Origin: Pseudescherichia vulneris NBRC 102420
Lineage (GTDB): Bacteria; Pseudomonadota; Gammaproteobacteria; Enterobacterales; Enterobacteriaceae
DNA: 64,000 bases
Assembly: GCF_000759795.1 (NCBI RefSeq)
Contig: NZ_BBMZ01000003.1
Span: 1 to 64,000 of the forward strand
Direction: 5' to 3'
Numbering within the stretch: the first letter of the stretch is position 1; every line of letters begins with the position of its first letter. The notes beneath the pieces were generated by a model. It saw only the letters and a program-made list of their open reading frames with translations. It searched no databases and had not been told where the DNA came from. Both the position numbers and the translations under genes were made by a program. Of the stretch, positions 30,093-38,689 are shown one piece after another.

Positions 30093-31772
30093 ATGTCACT
30101 TATTCAAAACCCTATCTTACGTGGCTTTAATGCCGACCCGAGTATTATCCGTGTAGAAGACACTTACTATATCGCGAGCTCCACGTTCGAGTGGTTTCCT
30201 GGCGTTCGTCTACATGAGTCTAAAGACCTGCAGCACTGGAATCTACTCCCCAGTCCCTTATCAACTACCACGCTGTTAGATATGAAAGGAAATCCTTCAT
30301 CAGGCGGAATTTGGGCACCGGACCTCTCCTATGCCGAGGGTAAATTTTGGCTAGTTTATACCGATGTGAAAGTCACAGAGGGTGCCTTTAAAGACATGAC
30401 CAACTATCTATCCACCGCAACAGATATCCGTGGTCCCTGGACAGATCCGATCAAGCTTAATGGCGTAGGTTTTGACGCCTCACTTTTCCATGACGACGAT
30501 GGGCGTAAATATATCGTTCAACAAACCTGGGATCACCGAGAGTATCACCATCCCTTTAACGGCATTACCTTAACCGAGCTGGATATCCATACCCTGAAAC
30601 CTATGCCAGAAACAGCACGAACCCTTTATCGCGGCACTGCAGTTGCACTTGTTGAGGGGCCACATATCTATAAACTGAATGGCTATTACTACCTTTTCGC
30701 CGCTCAGGGCGGGACCGTTTTCACTCACCAGGAGGTAGTTGCACGTTCAAAAACCCTCGACGCCAACAGCTTTGAGACACAGCCAGGGGAGGTGTTCTTA
30801 ACTAACGTGGACACCCCAGACAGCTATATCCAAAAACAGGGTCATGGTGCGCTGGTTTCCACGCCCAAAGGAGAGTGGTATTACGCTTCACTCTGCGCTC
30901 GCCCATGGAATCGTGCAGGTGAATCGGCCTACGCTCCCCGCGGTTGGTCAACCCTTGGCAGAGAAACGTCTATCCAAAAAGTGTATTGGGATGAGGAAGG
31001 CTGGCCACGAGTTGAAGGGGGTCACGGAGGAAAAACCTTTGTCGAAGGGCCCGTTGATACCATTCATACCGAAAGCGCAGAAGATCACAGCCAGCATGAT
31101 GAGTTTGATACGCCGATGCTCGATCTCAACTGGAATACGCTTCGTGTTCCGTTCACCGAAAAAATGGGCACAACAGGTGACGGAAAATTAACGTTAATAG
31201 GTCAAGGTTCTTTAGCCAATACGCATGACCTGTCGCTTATCGCGCGGCGCTGGCAAGCTTTTTATTTTGATGCTCAGGTAAAGGTAAAATTCAATCCTTT
31301 CACCTATCAACAAATGGCGGGATTAACGAATTACTATAACGATCGTCACTGGAGCTTTGTTTTCATTACATGGAATGAAATTAATGGCTCAGTAATCGAA
31401 ATAGCCGAAAACAACCGAGGGAAATATACCTCACACCTGAAAGATAAAGCCATCAACATCCCAGAAGACACCGAGTACGTCTGGTTCCGCACGAAGGTTC
31501 GGAAGGAAACCTATACTTATGAATACAGTCTGGATGGGACACGCTTTACGGAAATTCCTGTCACCTTAGATGCTGCAATTCTCTCAGATGATTATGTACT
31601 CCAAAGCTATGGCGGATTCTTTACGGGGGCATTCGTTGGCCTTGCGGTAGTTGACTACTCTGGTTACGCAGCCAAAGCCGAGTTTTATCATTTCGATTAC
31701 CACGAGCTTGGTGACACCCTCCAGGCCGATGACACTTACAGCTGGACAGCCAGTGAATCACGCTTTGACTAG
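30093..31772 (+). CDS. xynB: GH43 beta-xylosidase
   Basis: This is a glycoside hydrolase family 43 enzyme that releases xylose from the non-reducing end of xylo-oligosaccharides; a signal peptide is absent, so it is cytoplasmic. The 559-residue protein has a five-bladed propeller with Asp15 (GFNADP, general base), Asp128 (GFDASLF, pKa modulator) and Glu188 (VEGPH, general acid). A C-terminal beta-sandwich domain (from about residue 330) is typical of subfamily 11-type xylosidases. It is 56 bp behind the transporter and is A+T-rich like it. Released xylose would enter the ordinary xylose pathway encoded elsewhere. Confidence 0.92.
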   Translation: MSLIQNPILRGFNADPSIIRVEDTYYIASSTFEWFPGVRLHESKDLQHWNLLPSPLSTTTLLDMKGNPSSGGIWAPDLSYAEGKFWLVYTDVKVTEGAFKDMTNYLSTATDIRGPWTDPIKLNGVGFDASLFHDDDGRKYIVQQTWDHREYHHPFNGITLTELDIHTLKPMPETARTLYRGTAVALVEGPHIYKLNGYYYLFAAQGGTVFTHQEVVARSKTLDANSFETQPGEVFLTNVDTPDSYIQKQGHGALVSTPKGEWYYASLCARPWNRAGESAYAPRGWSTLGRETSIQKVYWDEEGWPRVEGGHGGKTFVEGPVDTIHTESAEDHSQHDEFDTPMLDLNWNTLRVPFTEKMGTTGDGKLTLIGQGSLANTHDLSLIARRWQAFYFDAQVKVKFNPFTYQQMAGLTNYYNDRHWSFVFITWNEINGSVIEIAENNRGKYTSHLKDKAINIPEDTEYVWFRTKVRKETYTYEYSLDGTRFTEIPVTLDAAILSDDYVLQSYGGFFTGAFVGLAVVDYSGYAAKAEFYHFDYHELGDTLQADDTYSWTASESRFD

Positions 31773-31862
31773 CCAGGGTTTGGAAAATCTGGGCAAACGT
31801 GTGGCGTAAACAGGTAGATTGTCGCAATAGTAAGCAGTTGAACGGCTTTTCGATGATTTTGA

Positions 31863-31891
31863 TTGACGGAAAGAGGCGACTACGGTTTAAT
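31863..31891 (+). promoter_or_regulatory. tRNA-Phe promoter
   Basis: TTGACG (-35) and TTTAAT (-10) are spaced by exactly 17 bp, followed by a GC-rich discriminator GCGCTGCG just before the tRNA. That discriminator is typical of stringently controlled stable-RNA promoters. Confidence 0.75.
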
Positions 31892-31901
31892 GCGCTGCGT
31901 T

Positions 31902-31977
31902 GCCCGGATAGCTCAGTCGGTAGAGCAGGGGATTGAAAATCCCCGTGTCCTTGGTTCGATTCCGAGTCCGGGCACCA
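31902..31977 (+). tRNA. pheU: tRNA-Phe (GAA)
   Basis: This is a complete 76-nt cloverleaf: acceptor GCCCGGA/TCCGGGC, D arm AGCTCAGTCGGTAGAGC, anticodon stem GGGGA/TCCCC with anticodon GAA, T arm GGTTCGATTCC and encoded CCA. In E. coli pheU lies beyond yjdC and is a common integration site for islands. Here it stands between the xylosidase genes and a 3.7-kb A+T-rich islet. Confidence 0.97.
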
Positions 31978-31978
31978 C

Positions 31979-32030
31979 TATTTAGAAGAACCCGCCTATG
32001 GCGGGTTTTTTGCTTTTGGAGAGCCGGACT
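31979..32030 (+). repeat. Direct repeat copy 1 with tRNA-Phe terminator
   Basis: Starting 2 bp after the tRNA, TATTTAGAAG leads into hairpin AACCCGCC-TAT-GGCGGGTT and a T run, then GCTTTTGGAGAGCC. The hairpin is the tRNA-Phe terminator. The whole 52-bp stretch recurs at 35682-35734 with one substitution and one inserted base. Confidence 0.9.
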
Positions 32031-32283
32031 CTTTACCGAACTTCCTTCGATCACTCCTCGCATCCCTGCGACTCGCCCTACGGGACAGCGCTTGCGTGAA
32101 TCTCTGCCTGCTCACAAAAATAAACTTTAATATCAACACGCAAAGCAAAACCCATTAACTCACTGATTTTAATACATTAAAACCTTGGCAAAATCCTAAT
32201 CTTAAAATAGATCTGGAGCATATATAAATAACACGGTAACTAAATTATAATTCTTTAGTATCAGGTTGATATACGAGGTCAGA

Positions 32284-32778
32284 ATGCGGTTAATTGTTAT
32301 GCTGTTAAGCTTTGTGCTCTGCACACCAGTCTGGGCGGGTGAACTTTCCAGACCTGCCGGTAAAATCCTTTTAACGCTGTCTGGTAATATCGAAAATACA
32401 AATGAAGGTGGCAAAGCCGTTTTTGATCTCGCCAGCCTTGAGAAACTGGGTATGGTCAGCTTTCAGACGACCTCTCCCTGGTATGATGGCCGCACTACCT
32501 TTACGGGTATTTCACTACAAAAGCTCATGGACTATGTCGGGGCGAAAGGTACTGTCGTTAAGGTCACTGCGCTCAATGACTACACCACCGAAATCCCTCT
32601 CAGTGATTTTAAGAAACACAATGTCATCCTTGCCTTAAAAGTTAACGGAGAATATATGCGCATCCGTGATAAAGGCCCGTTGTTTGTTGTTTATCCTTAT
32701 GACAGTAAGCCTGAGCTGAACAATCAGATTTATTATTCAAGATCGGCCTGGCAGGTCAGTAGAATGAATATTGAGTAA
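32284..32778 (+). CDS. Secreted molybdopterin-fold protein without Cys ligand
   Basis: The 164-residue precursor has a signal peptide cleaved after VWA (residue 18), so the mature protein is periplasmic. It resembles the oxidoreductase molybdopterin-binding domain (sulfite oxidase fold). FTGISLQKLMDYVGAKG and the C-terminal RDKGPLFVVYPYD are characteristic blocks. The mature chain contains no cysteine, so the usual Cys ligand to molybdenum is absent and a redox role is doubtful. ATG 32284 is chosen, with GAGGTC upstream. It ends 17 bp before a GGDEF-EAL gene, so the pair is likely an operon, with this protein as a possible periplasmic sensor partner. That function is inferred. Confidence 0.7.
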   Translation: MRLIVMLLSFVLCTPVWAGELSRPAGKILLTLSGNIENTNEGGKAVFDLASLEKLGMVSFQTTSPWYDGRTTFTGISLQKLMDYVGAKGTVVKVTALNDYTTEIPLSDFKKHNVILALKVNGEYMRIRDKGPLFVVYPYDSKPELNNQIYYSRSAWQVSRMNIE

Positions 32779-32795
32779 GGGGTCAGAAGACCAAC

Positions 32796-34724
32796 ATGAA
32801 CAGAATTCTGGCTGGCATCATCTGTTTCCTTTTTATATCTACCGGATATATCTCCTTTCTTGTTCATGAAAGGCAACAAGAGCTGCAGAAACTGACTCAC
32901 TACGCCGCTGCGTGGTCTGCTGCACAGATAGTCTCAGAGTATTATCGGCTTGAATCGATGCTGGGTATTTACAGTATCGATGAGACGATGCCTGTGGATG
33001 ATGTGCGCATGCGTCTCGATCTTATGCTCAGCCAGAGCGATTTAATGAAAGAAGGCGATCTGAGGAGTTACATAGAGAGTAGTAAGGCCCAGCATACTCT
33101 GGCTTTACAGCTTGAGAAGACGCTTGAGTATCTGGATATGCATCTTGAGAAAATGGACCGCTCAGAAATCCAGGAATACCTAAAAAAAATGCAGACGCTT
33201 AATGCCCAACTGGGGCGTCTGTCGTCCGGCGCGTTAGATAAAGATATCAACTCGATTAATGACGCCAATCTCAAAATCAAAACTCTTTACTATATTTACT
33301 CAGCGACATCTTTATTGCTAATCATAATGAGTGCGATACTTGGCGTGCTGGTATTTTATCAAAAAAGAAATATTTTAAAGACGCATCTTCAGGTCCAGAA
33401 TCTTGCGGATGCACTGCAAGACTCTAAAGAAAAACTGCAAGCCCAGAATGCGAAGTTGGAGTATGACATCTTCCATGACTCACTGACGCAGATGAATAAC
33501 CGCCATTTTTTCTGGGGGAATCTGAATGAAACCATCGAGAGCGCAGTAAAAAGCAATAATTCTGTGGTTGTGATGTTGTTTGATTTAGATCGATTCAAGG
33601 AGGTCAATGATACGTATGGTCATGATGTCGGCGACATGTTATTACGCCAAATATCACACCGTCTGATTTCGATGGGCCTGATTTCCGATACGCTTTCTCG
33701 TTTAGGCGGTGATGAGTTTGCCTTTATCTCGAGTGGCCTGACGGAGAGCTGTGCCGTTTCACTGGCCCAAAATATAATCGATGCTATTAGCCAGCCCTAC
33801 ACGCTTGATAATACGATTATCAATATAACCACCAGTGTCGGCATTGTTATCTCAGACACTGAACGCCGCTCCGACTACCTTTACAAATTTGCCGATCTGG
33901 CTCTTTATGAAGCCAAAAATGAAGGCGCGGGTAAGATAAAAGTCTTCCGTCAATGGATGTTAGAAAAACTGCAAGAAAGCCGAACGCTTGAGCATGATAT
34001 GGCAAAGGCATTAGTGAACAAAGAGTTCGTGGTTTACTATCAGCCTATCGTCGATTCATTCAGCCGGGAAATTTACAGCTATGAAGCCCTTATTCGCTGG
34101 ATTCATCCTCTGAAGGGCCTCCTGTCGCCGGACAGCTTTATTGCTGTGGCTGAGAAAACAGGAATGATTAACGAGATGGGGAAATCGGTGCTTGAAATGG
34201 CCTGCCGGGAAGCCGCTTCCTGGGTGATCCCAGCTAAAATTTCAGTCAATGTCTCCCCTGTCCAGCTAAGCAGCAACGCCTTTGCCGGGATAGTGCTGTC
34301 CATTCTGAACGAAACGGGACTCCCCGCTGAGCGTCTTGAGCTGGAGGTGACTGAATCCTCTCTCTTTACTGAAAATAATGCGCCGATGAATACGCTTAAC
34401 ATGCTGCGAGAGCTAGGGGTGAAAATCTCCATTGATGATTTTGGTACTGGTTATTCTTCTCTTTCGCGCCTCAGCAGGCTTGCCTTCGATAAAATCAAAA
34501 TAGACAAGTCCTTTGTGCATTCGCTATCAACTCAGGAAGACGCCCTTAATATCATCAGGCTCATCACCGGCATGGCGAAATCCCTCAATATGAAGGCCGT
34601 TGCGGAAGGTGTTGAAACTCAGGAGCAGCTGGAAAGCCTTCAGGTGCTGGGCTGTGATTTCTCACAGGGCTATCTGTTTGGTAAACCTCAGCCTTATGTA
34701 GATGAGAAAATCAGAAACGGATAA
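32796..34724 (+). CDS. Membrane GGDEF-EAL c-di-GMP enzyme
   Basis: This 642-residue dual-domain protein makes and/or degrades cyclic di-GMP. One helix lies at residues 3-22, then a periplasmic, mostly helical sensor region (about 25-162), a second helix at about 165-187, then a coiled-coil linker. The GGDEF domain has an intact GGDEF motif at 304-308, but the inhibitory I-site reads LISD instead of RxxD. The EAL domain keeps EAL at 430-432 and the metal and catalytic residues in NVSPVQL, ELEVTES, DDFGTGYSS, KIDKSF and AEGVET. Both activities therefore look possible. It follows the molybdopterin-fold gene by 17 bp. Confidence 0.9.
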   Translation: MNRILAGIICFLFISTGYISFLVHERQQELQKLTHYAAAWSAAQIVSEYYRLESMLGIYSIDETMPVDDVRMRLDLMLSQSDLMKEGDLRSYIESSKAQHTLALQLEKTLEYLDMHLEKMDRSEIQEYLKKMQTLNAQLGRLSSGALDKDINSINDANLKIKTLYYIYSATSLLLIIMSAILGVLVFYQKRNILKTHLQVQNLADALQDSKEKLQAQNAKLEYDIFHDSLTQMNNRHFFWGNLNETIESAVKSNNSVVVMLFDLDRFKEVNDTYGHDVGDMLLRQISHRLISMGLISDTLSRLGGDEFAFISSGLTESCAVSLAQNIIDAISQPYTLDNTIINITTSVGIVISDTERRSDYLYKFADLALYEAKNEGAGKIKVFRQWMLEKLQESRTLEHDMAKALVNKEFVVYYQPIVDSFSREIYSYEALIRWIHPLKGLLSPDSFIAVAEKTGMINEMGKSVLEMACREAASWVIPAKISVNVSPVQLSSNAFAGIVLSILNETGLPAERLELEVTESSLFTENNAPMNTLNMLRELGVKISIDDFGTGYSSLSRLSRLAFDKIKIDKSFVHSLSTQEDALNIIRLITGMAKSLNMKAVAEGVETQEQLESLQVLGCDFSQGYLFGKPQPYVDEKIRNG

Positions 34725-34830
34725 AGCGAACATGTGCTTCCTGCCTGTGAATTTATAGCTCAAGCCAGGCATGACAGCTATCTTTGCTGCCGCCGCTATG
34801 TAAAAGGAGGCCTTAAATACGTCTGGCTCA

Positions 34831-35508
34831 TCAAATTTTGTGTGCCTCTGAAAGATGCGATATGTCATCACACATCTCTTGTAACTCATTGATCAGTCTT
34901 GCCACATGGAAACCATCGCACACGGAATGATGTACCAGAACGGCGAGTGGCAATACTATTTTCTCACCCTGTTGGTAGTATTTTCCAAGCGTAAACATGG
35001 GGGAAAAAAAGTTGTGCATATGAGCGACATTGGTATTGAAACTGGTAAAACTTACCCAAGGAATAGCCGATATGAAAAATATATTTTCCCGAGACTCCGC
35101 CTTAGGCCAATAAGAGAGGTTATCACGGTACTGCGCCATGTCTTCAGAATACGTTTTTTGGAAGTGATGAATATTGCCATCGTAGTGGCTCCATAATGAT
35201 GAAAAAGTCTCCGTTTCATTATGAAAAATGGTGTAGTTTGGATGAACTTCATTCCATACAACAAGTTCATTATTCTTTATGGCCATGCGGAACTCCGCGT
35301 GACTGTTTACGACTTTAGAAAGGAGAAAAATAATAGTGGGATAAAATTTCCAGCCAACTTGCTTTGTATATTTAAGCAGCGCGGTAATATCCAGCAGGAC
35401 GGTTTGGTTAAAAGTAGATTCAGCAAACGACTGAAATATCTCAAAATGCTCCTTTCTTGCCCAGCGAGACAAATCAACAGGCGTATATTCAGGGGTTGTT
35501 TTTTTCAT
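34831..35508 (-). CDS. cat: Type A chloramphenicol acetyltransferase
   Basis: This cytoplasmic trimeric enzyme inactivates chloramphenicol by O-acetylation from acetyl-CoA. The 225 residues match the CatA family. The active-site motif HHSVCDGFH has catalytic His194 and the structural Asp198, and the family blocks RKEHFE, NQTV, FYPTI, ETFSSLW and NPWVSFTSF-like IPWVSFTSF are present. It looks like a distant relative of the Tn9 enzyme rather than a copy. No transposon or integron feature surrounds it. It is convergent with the GGDEF-EAL gene inside the tRNA-Phe islet and is A+T-rich. The start at 35508 has AAAGG upstream. Confidence 0.92.
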   Translation of the reverse strand: MKKTTPEYTPVDLSRWARKEHFEIFQSFAESTFNQTVLLDITALLKYTKQVGWKFYPTIIFLLSKVVNSHAEFRMAIKNNELVVWNEVHPNYTIFHNETETFSSLWSHYDGNIHHFQKTYSEDMAQYRDNLSYWPKAESRENIFFISAIPWVSFTSFNTNVAHMHNFFSPMFTLGKYYQQGEKIVLPLAVLVHHSVCDGFHVARLINELQEMCDDISHLSEAHKI

Positions 35509-35681
35509 TTTTTAACCTTTGTCTATAAATTACCTATCAGATGTTAGTCTACATTTTTGTGGATTAAAAAGATATATGGCACAGCCCGAGTTAGTAGAGA
35601 GCGCATCCTTATGCAAGAGCAAAGAAAATCTAAAACATCGAGTATATCAGAGACTAAAAGTAGATTGTGTTAATCCTGGCT

Positions 35682-35734
35682 TATTTAGAAGAACCCGCCT
35701 ATGGCGGGCTTTTTTGCTTTTGGAGAGCCAGACT
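35682..35734 (+). repeat. Direct repeat copy 2 (second terminator)
   Basis: This repeats the 52 bp directly 3' of tRNA-Phe (31979-32030), including hairpin ACCCGCC-TAT-GGCGGG and the T run, with one inserted C and one G-to-A change. No tRNA precedes it. It marks the far end of the 3.7-kb A+T-rich islet. Confidence 0.9.
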
Positions 35735-35772
35735 TTTTAAAACGAGATGGGCAAAATCTGACGCGCCATTTT

Positions 35773-36453
35773 CTATACGGTCAGTTGTTTCAGCAGCTGC
35801 TCAGCGGTTGCCGCCGATGAGGTCGGGTTCTGACCGGTAATCAGCAGGCCGTCAGTGAGGACATAGGAACTCCAATCCTCACCTTTAGAATAGATCCCCC
35901 CTTTCGCAATCAGCTCGTCTTCAACCAGGAACGGCACCACGTGAGTCAGGCCTACCGCCTCCTCTTCTGTATTCGTGAAGCCGGTGACCTTGCGTCCCTC
36001 GACCAGCGGTTTACCTTCAGGCGTTTTAACATGGCGCAGGACGCCCGGAGCATGGCAGACAAATGCAACATGCTTGCCGGCAGCGATGAAGGATTCGATC
36101 AGCGCAATGGAGTGCTTATCCTCCGCCAGATCCCACAGTGGACCATGCCCACCCGGATAGAACACCGTGTCGAAATCTGCCTGCGATATGCTGTCCAGGC
36201 GGACGGTATTCGCCAGCTGAGCCATAGCATCAGCATCAGCTTCAAAGCGGTGCGTAAATTCAGTTTGCGCGTCCGGCTCATTGCTTTTCGGATCCAGCGG
36301 CGGCTTACCGCCTTTTGGCGAGGCCAGCACGATTTCCGCGCCGGCGTCTTTAAAGGCGTAATAAGGTGCGGCCAGCTCTTCAAGCCAGAAACCCGTTTTA
36401 TGACCGGTGTTGCCCAAGGTGTCGTGAGAGGTCAGGACTATTAATACTTTCAT
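35773..36453 (-). CDS. DJ-1/PfpI family protein
   Basis: This 226-residue protein has the class I glutamine amidotransferase-like fold of the DJ-1/PfpI superfamily. The nucleophile elbow is AFVCHAPGVL, with the reactive Cys next to His. The acid is in YPGGHGPLWDL. This organisation is like Hsp31-type glyoxalase III or chaperone proteins, though it is shorter than HchA. The start at 36453 has GGAG at seven bases; two upstream ATGs in frame are less well placed. It is divergent from the ketopantoate reductase-like gene. Exact activity is unknown. Confidence 0.82.
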   Translation of the reverse strand: MKVLIVLTSHDTLGNTGHKTGFWLEELAAPYYAFKDAGAEIVLASPKGGKPPLDPKSNEPDAQTEFTHRFEADADAMAQLANTVRLDSISQADFDTVFYPGGHGPLWDLAEDKHSIALIESFIAAGKHVAFVCHAPGVLRHVKTPEGKPLVEGRKVTGFTNTEEEAVGLTHVVPFLVEDELIAKGGIYSKGEDWSSYVLTDGLLITGQNPTSSAATAEQLLKQLTV

Positions 36454-36510
36454 TATCATTCTCCGATTTATCACTTTGCTATTAATACTAGCCCGGCCGT
36501 ATATAAAAAT

Positions 36511-36567
36511 AGTGCCAATTCAGATTAGTCGGTAAGGCATATCAGCGTACTATCCCTTGTTGGCACT
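36511..36567. promoter_or_regulatory. Inverted repeat in divergent promoter
   Basis: AGTGCCAA (36511-36518) and TTGGCACT (36560-36567) form a perfect 8-bp inverted repeat 41 bp apart in the gap between the divergent DJ-1-like and reductase-like genes. This is a candidate operator for one regulator controlling both. Confidence 0.4.
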
Positions 36568-36602
36568 GTAATGATTATTCAATCACATCAGGAGAACACG
36601 AG

Positions 36603-37493
36603 ATGTCTGAGCATCCAAGAATTGCGCTTATCGGCCCAGGTGCAATCGGTACGACTATCGCTGCCGCGCTGCATGAAGTTGGCCGCACGCCACTGCTTTG
36701 CGGACGCACCGCCCACCCGCAGTTAACGCTGCGCCACGAGGAGGGTGAAATCGTGGTGCCCGGTCCGGTACTGAGCGATCCGGCGGCAGTTTCTCATCCG
36801 TTCGATATCGTCTTTGTGGCGGTGAAAGTGACGCAGGTTGCTGAATCTGCGGGCTGGTTAGCGAGGCTGTGCGATGAAAACAGTATCGTGTGCGCCCTGC
36901 AAAACGGCGTTGAGCAGAAAACCCAGCTGGCCCCGTTGGTTAACGGAGCAGAGGTGCTGCCGTCGATAGTCTGGTTTCCCGCGCAGCGAGAGCCAGACGC
37001 CTCTGTCTGGTTACGCGCCACGCCGCGACTCACCCTGCCGGATTTACCTCAGGCAAAAGCGATAGCGGATGCGCTCAGCGGCACACGCTGTGCGGTGGAG
37101 CTATCGTCTGATTTTATCTCTCTCGCCTGGCGCAAGCTGCTGCAAAACGCGGTCGCAGGCCTGATGGTGCTCGCCAATCGCCGCGCGGGGATGTTCTCAC
37201 GCCCGGATATCACCGCCCTGGCGCTAGCCTATCTGCAAGAGGGACTCACCGTTGCGCGTGCGGAAGGTGCGACACTGAGCGACAGCGTACCCCAGGAGAT
37301 CGTCGACGGTTTCCACCGTGCCCCGGCGGATCTGGGTACCTCGATTCTTGCCGACCGCCAGGCTAACCGCCCGCTGGAGTGGGATATTCGCAACGGCGTG
37401 ATACAACGCTATGGCCATTCACACGGTATTCCCACGCCGATCGGCGACGTGCTGGTTCCCCTGCTAGCAGCAGGAAGCGAGGGACCGGGTTGA
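36603..37493 (+). CDS. Ketopantoate reductase-family oxidoreductase
   Basis: This 296-residue NAD(P)-dependent dehydrogenase is of the ApbA/PanE type. The dinucleotide-binding GPGAIG is at residues 11-16, ALQNGVEQ carries the conserved Asn-Gly, and the catalytic Lys region is WRKLLQNA. True PanE lies elsewhere in known genomes, so this is probably a paralogue with another 2-keto or unrelated substrate. The start ATG 36603 follows CAGGAG. A flavin-dependent oxidoreductase follows 149 bp downstream. Confidence 0.83.
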   Translation: MSEHPRIALIGPGAIGTTIAAALHEVGRTPLLCGRTAHPQLTLRHEEGEIVVPGPVLSDPAAVSHPFDIVFVAVKVTQVAESAGWLARLCDENSIVCALQNGVEQKTQLAPLVNGAEVLPSIVWFPAQREPDASVWLRATPRLTLPDLPQAKAIADALSGTRCAVELSSDFISLAWRKLLQNAVAGLMVLANRRAGMFSRPDITALALAYLQEGLTVARAEGATLSDSVPQEIVDGFHRAPADLGTSILADRQANRPLEWDIRNGVIQRYGHSHGIPTPIGDVLVPLLAAGSEGPG

Positions 37494-37642
37494 TGCCGCT
37501 ACTCTTCCCTGTGTTCCATCAATTTATTTGACCAATTACGTTAAACAAATGGCATTTATTCTCACTATGTAACGCGTAGAGTAGGCATATCAAAAGCAGG
37601 CTCCGGCCTGCCGCCTATTTCTCTGAAGTCAGGATAAACGCC

Positions 37643-38668
37643 ATGAAGAAGATCGGATTTTTGTCATTTGGTCACTGGACGCCGTCGCCGCAGTCTGGAA
37701 CCCGTTCGGCCGCTGACGCGCTGCTGCAATCCATCGATCTGGCCGTTGCCGCCGAAGAGCTGGGCGCGGATGGGGCCTATTTCAGGGTGCACCACTTTGC
37801 CCGCCAGCTGGCCTCACCCTTCCCGCTGCTGGCAGCCGTAGGGGCGCGGACCAAGCGGATTGAAATCGGTACCGGCGTGATCGACATGCGCTATGAGAAT
37901 CCACTCTATATGGCAGAGGATGCCGGTGCAGCGGATTTGATCTCCGGTGGCCGTTTGCAGTTGGGTATCAGCCGTGGCTCCCCGGAGCAGGTGATCGATG
38001 GCTGGCGCTACTTTGGTTACGCGCCCTCAGAAGGGGAAAACGAGTCGGATATGGCGCGCCGCCATACCGAGGTGCTGCTGGACGTGCTGCGCGGTGAAGG
38101 CTTTGCCAAACCCAATCCGCAGCCGATGTTCCCGAACCCGCCAGGCCTGCTGCGCCTTGAGCCGCATTCCGAGGGTCTGCGAGATCGTATCTGGTGGGGC
38201 GCTGGCTCGAATGCCACCGCAGTATGGGCTGCCAAGCTGGGGATGAACCTGCAAAGCTCGACGTTGAAGGATGATGAGACGGGCGAGCCGTTCCACATTC
38301 AGCAGGCAAAACAGATCCGCGCCTATCGCGAAGCCTGGGCGGAAGCGGGCCATAACCGTACGCCACGCGTCTCGGTCAGCCGCAGCATTTTTGCTCTGAT
38401 GGACGAGCGCGACCGGATGTACTTCGGTTCAAGCCGTAACGAAAGCGACAGCATCGGTTTCCTCGATGAGAAAACGCGGGCCATCTTCGGACGCAGCTAC
38501 GCCGCAGAGCCTGACAAGCTGATCGAGCAGCTGAAGCAGGATGAAGCGATTGCCGAAGCGGATACCCTGCTGCTGACCGTGCCGAACCAGCTGGGCGTGG
38601 ATTATAACGCTCACGTTATCGAATCCATCCTAAAACACGTGGCTCCGGCGATGGGCTGGCGCGACTAA
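37643..38668 (+). CDS. LLM-class flavin-dependent oxidoreductase
   Basis: This 341-residue protein of the luciferase-like monooxygenase superfamily uses reduced FMN to oxidise an organic substrate. Typical blocks are ELGADGAYFRVHHFA, TKRIEIGTGVIDMRYENP and ISGGRLQLGISRGSPEQ. The TIM-barrel length is normal. It lies downstream of the reductase-like gene on the same strand but with its own leader and RBS (AGGA). The substrate is unknown. It ends at a strong hairpin. Confidence 0.85.
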   Translation: MKKIGFLSFGHWTPSPQSGTRSAADALLQSIDLAVAAEELGADGAYFRVHHFARQLASPFPLLAAVGARTKRIEIGTGVIDMRYENPLYMAEDAGAADLISGGRLQLGISRGSPEQVIDGWRYFGYAPSEGENESDMARRHTEVLLDVLRGEGFAKPNPQPMFPNPPGLLRLEPHSEGLRDRIWWGAGSNATAVWAAKLGMNLQSSTLKDDETGEPFHIQQAKQIRAYREAWAEAGHNRTPRVSVSRSIFALMDERDRMYFGSSRNESDSIGFLDEKTRAIFGRSYAAEPDKLIEQLKQDEAIAEADTLLLTVPNQLGVDYNAHVIESILKHVAPAMGWRD

Positions 38669-38689
38669 GACCGCAACCCGGCAGGACAA

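Noticed and set aside
31978..35734. Integrative island with integrase at tRNA-Phe
   Set aside because: No integrase, recombinase or mobility gene is present and the repeat does not include tRNA sequence, so only the islet itself is reported.
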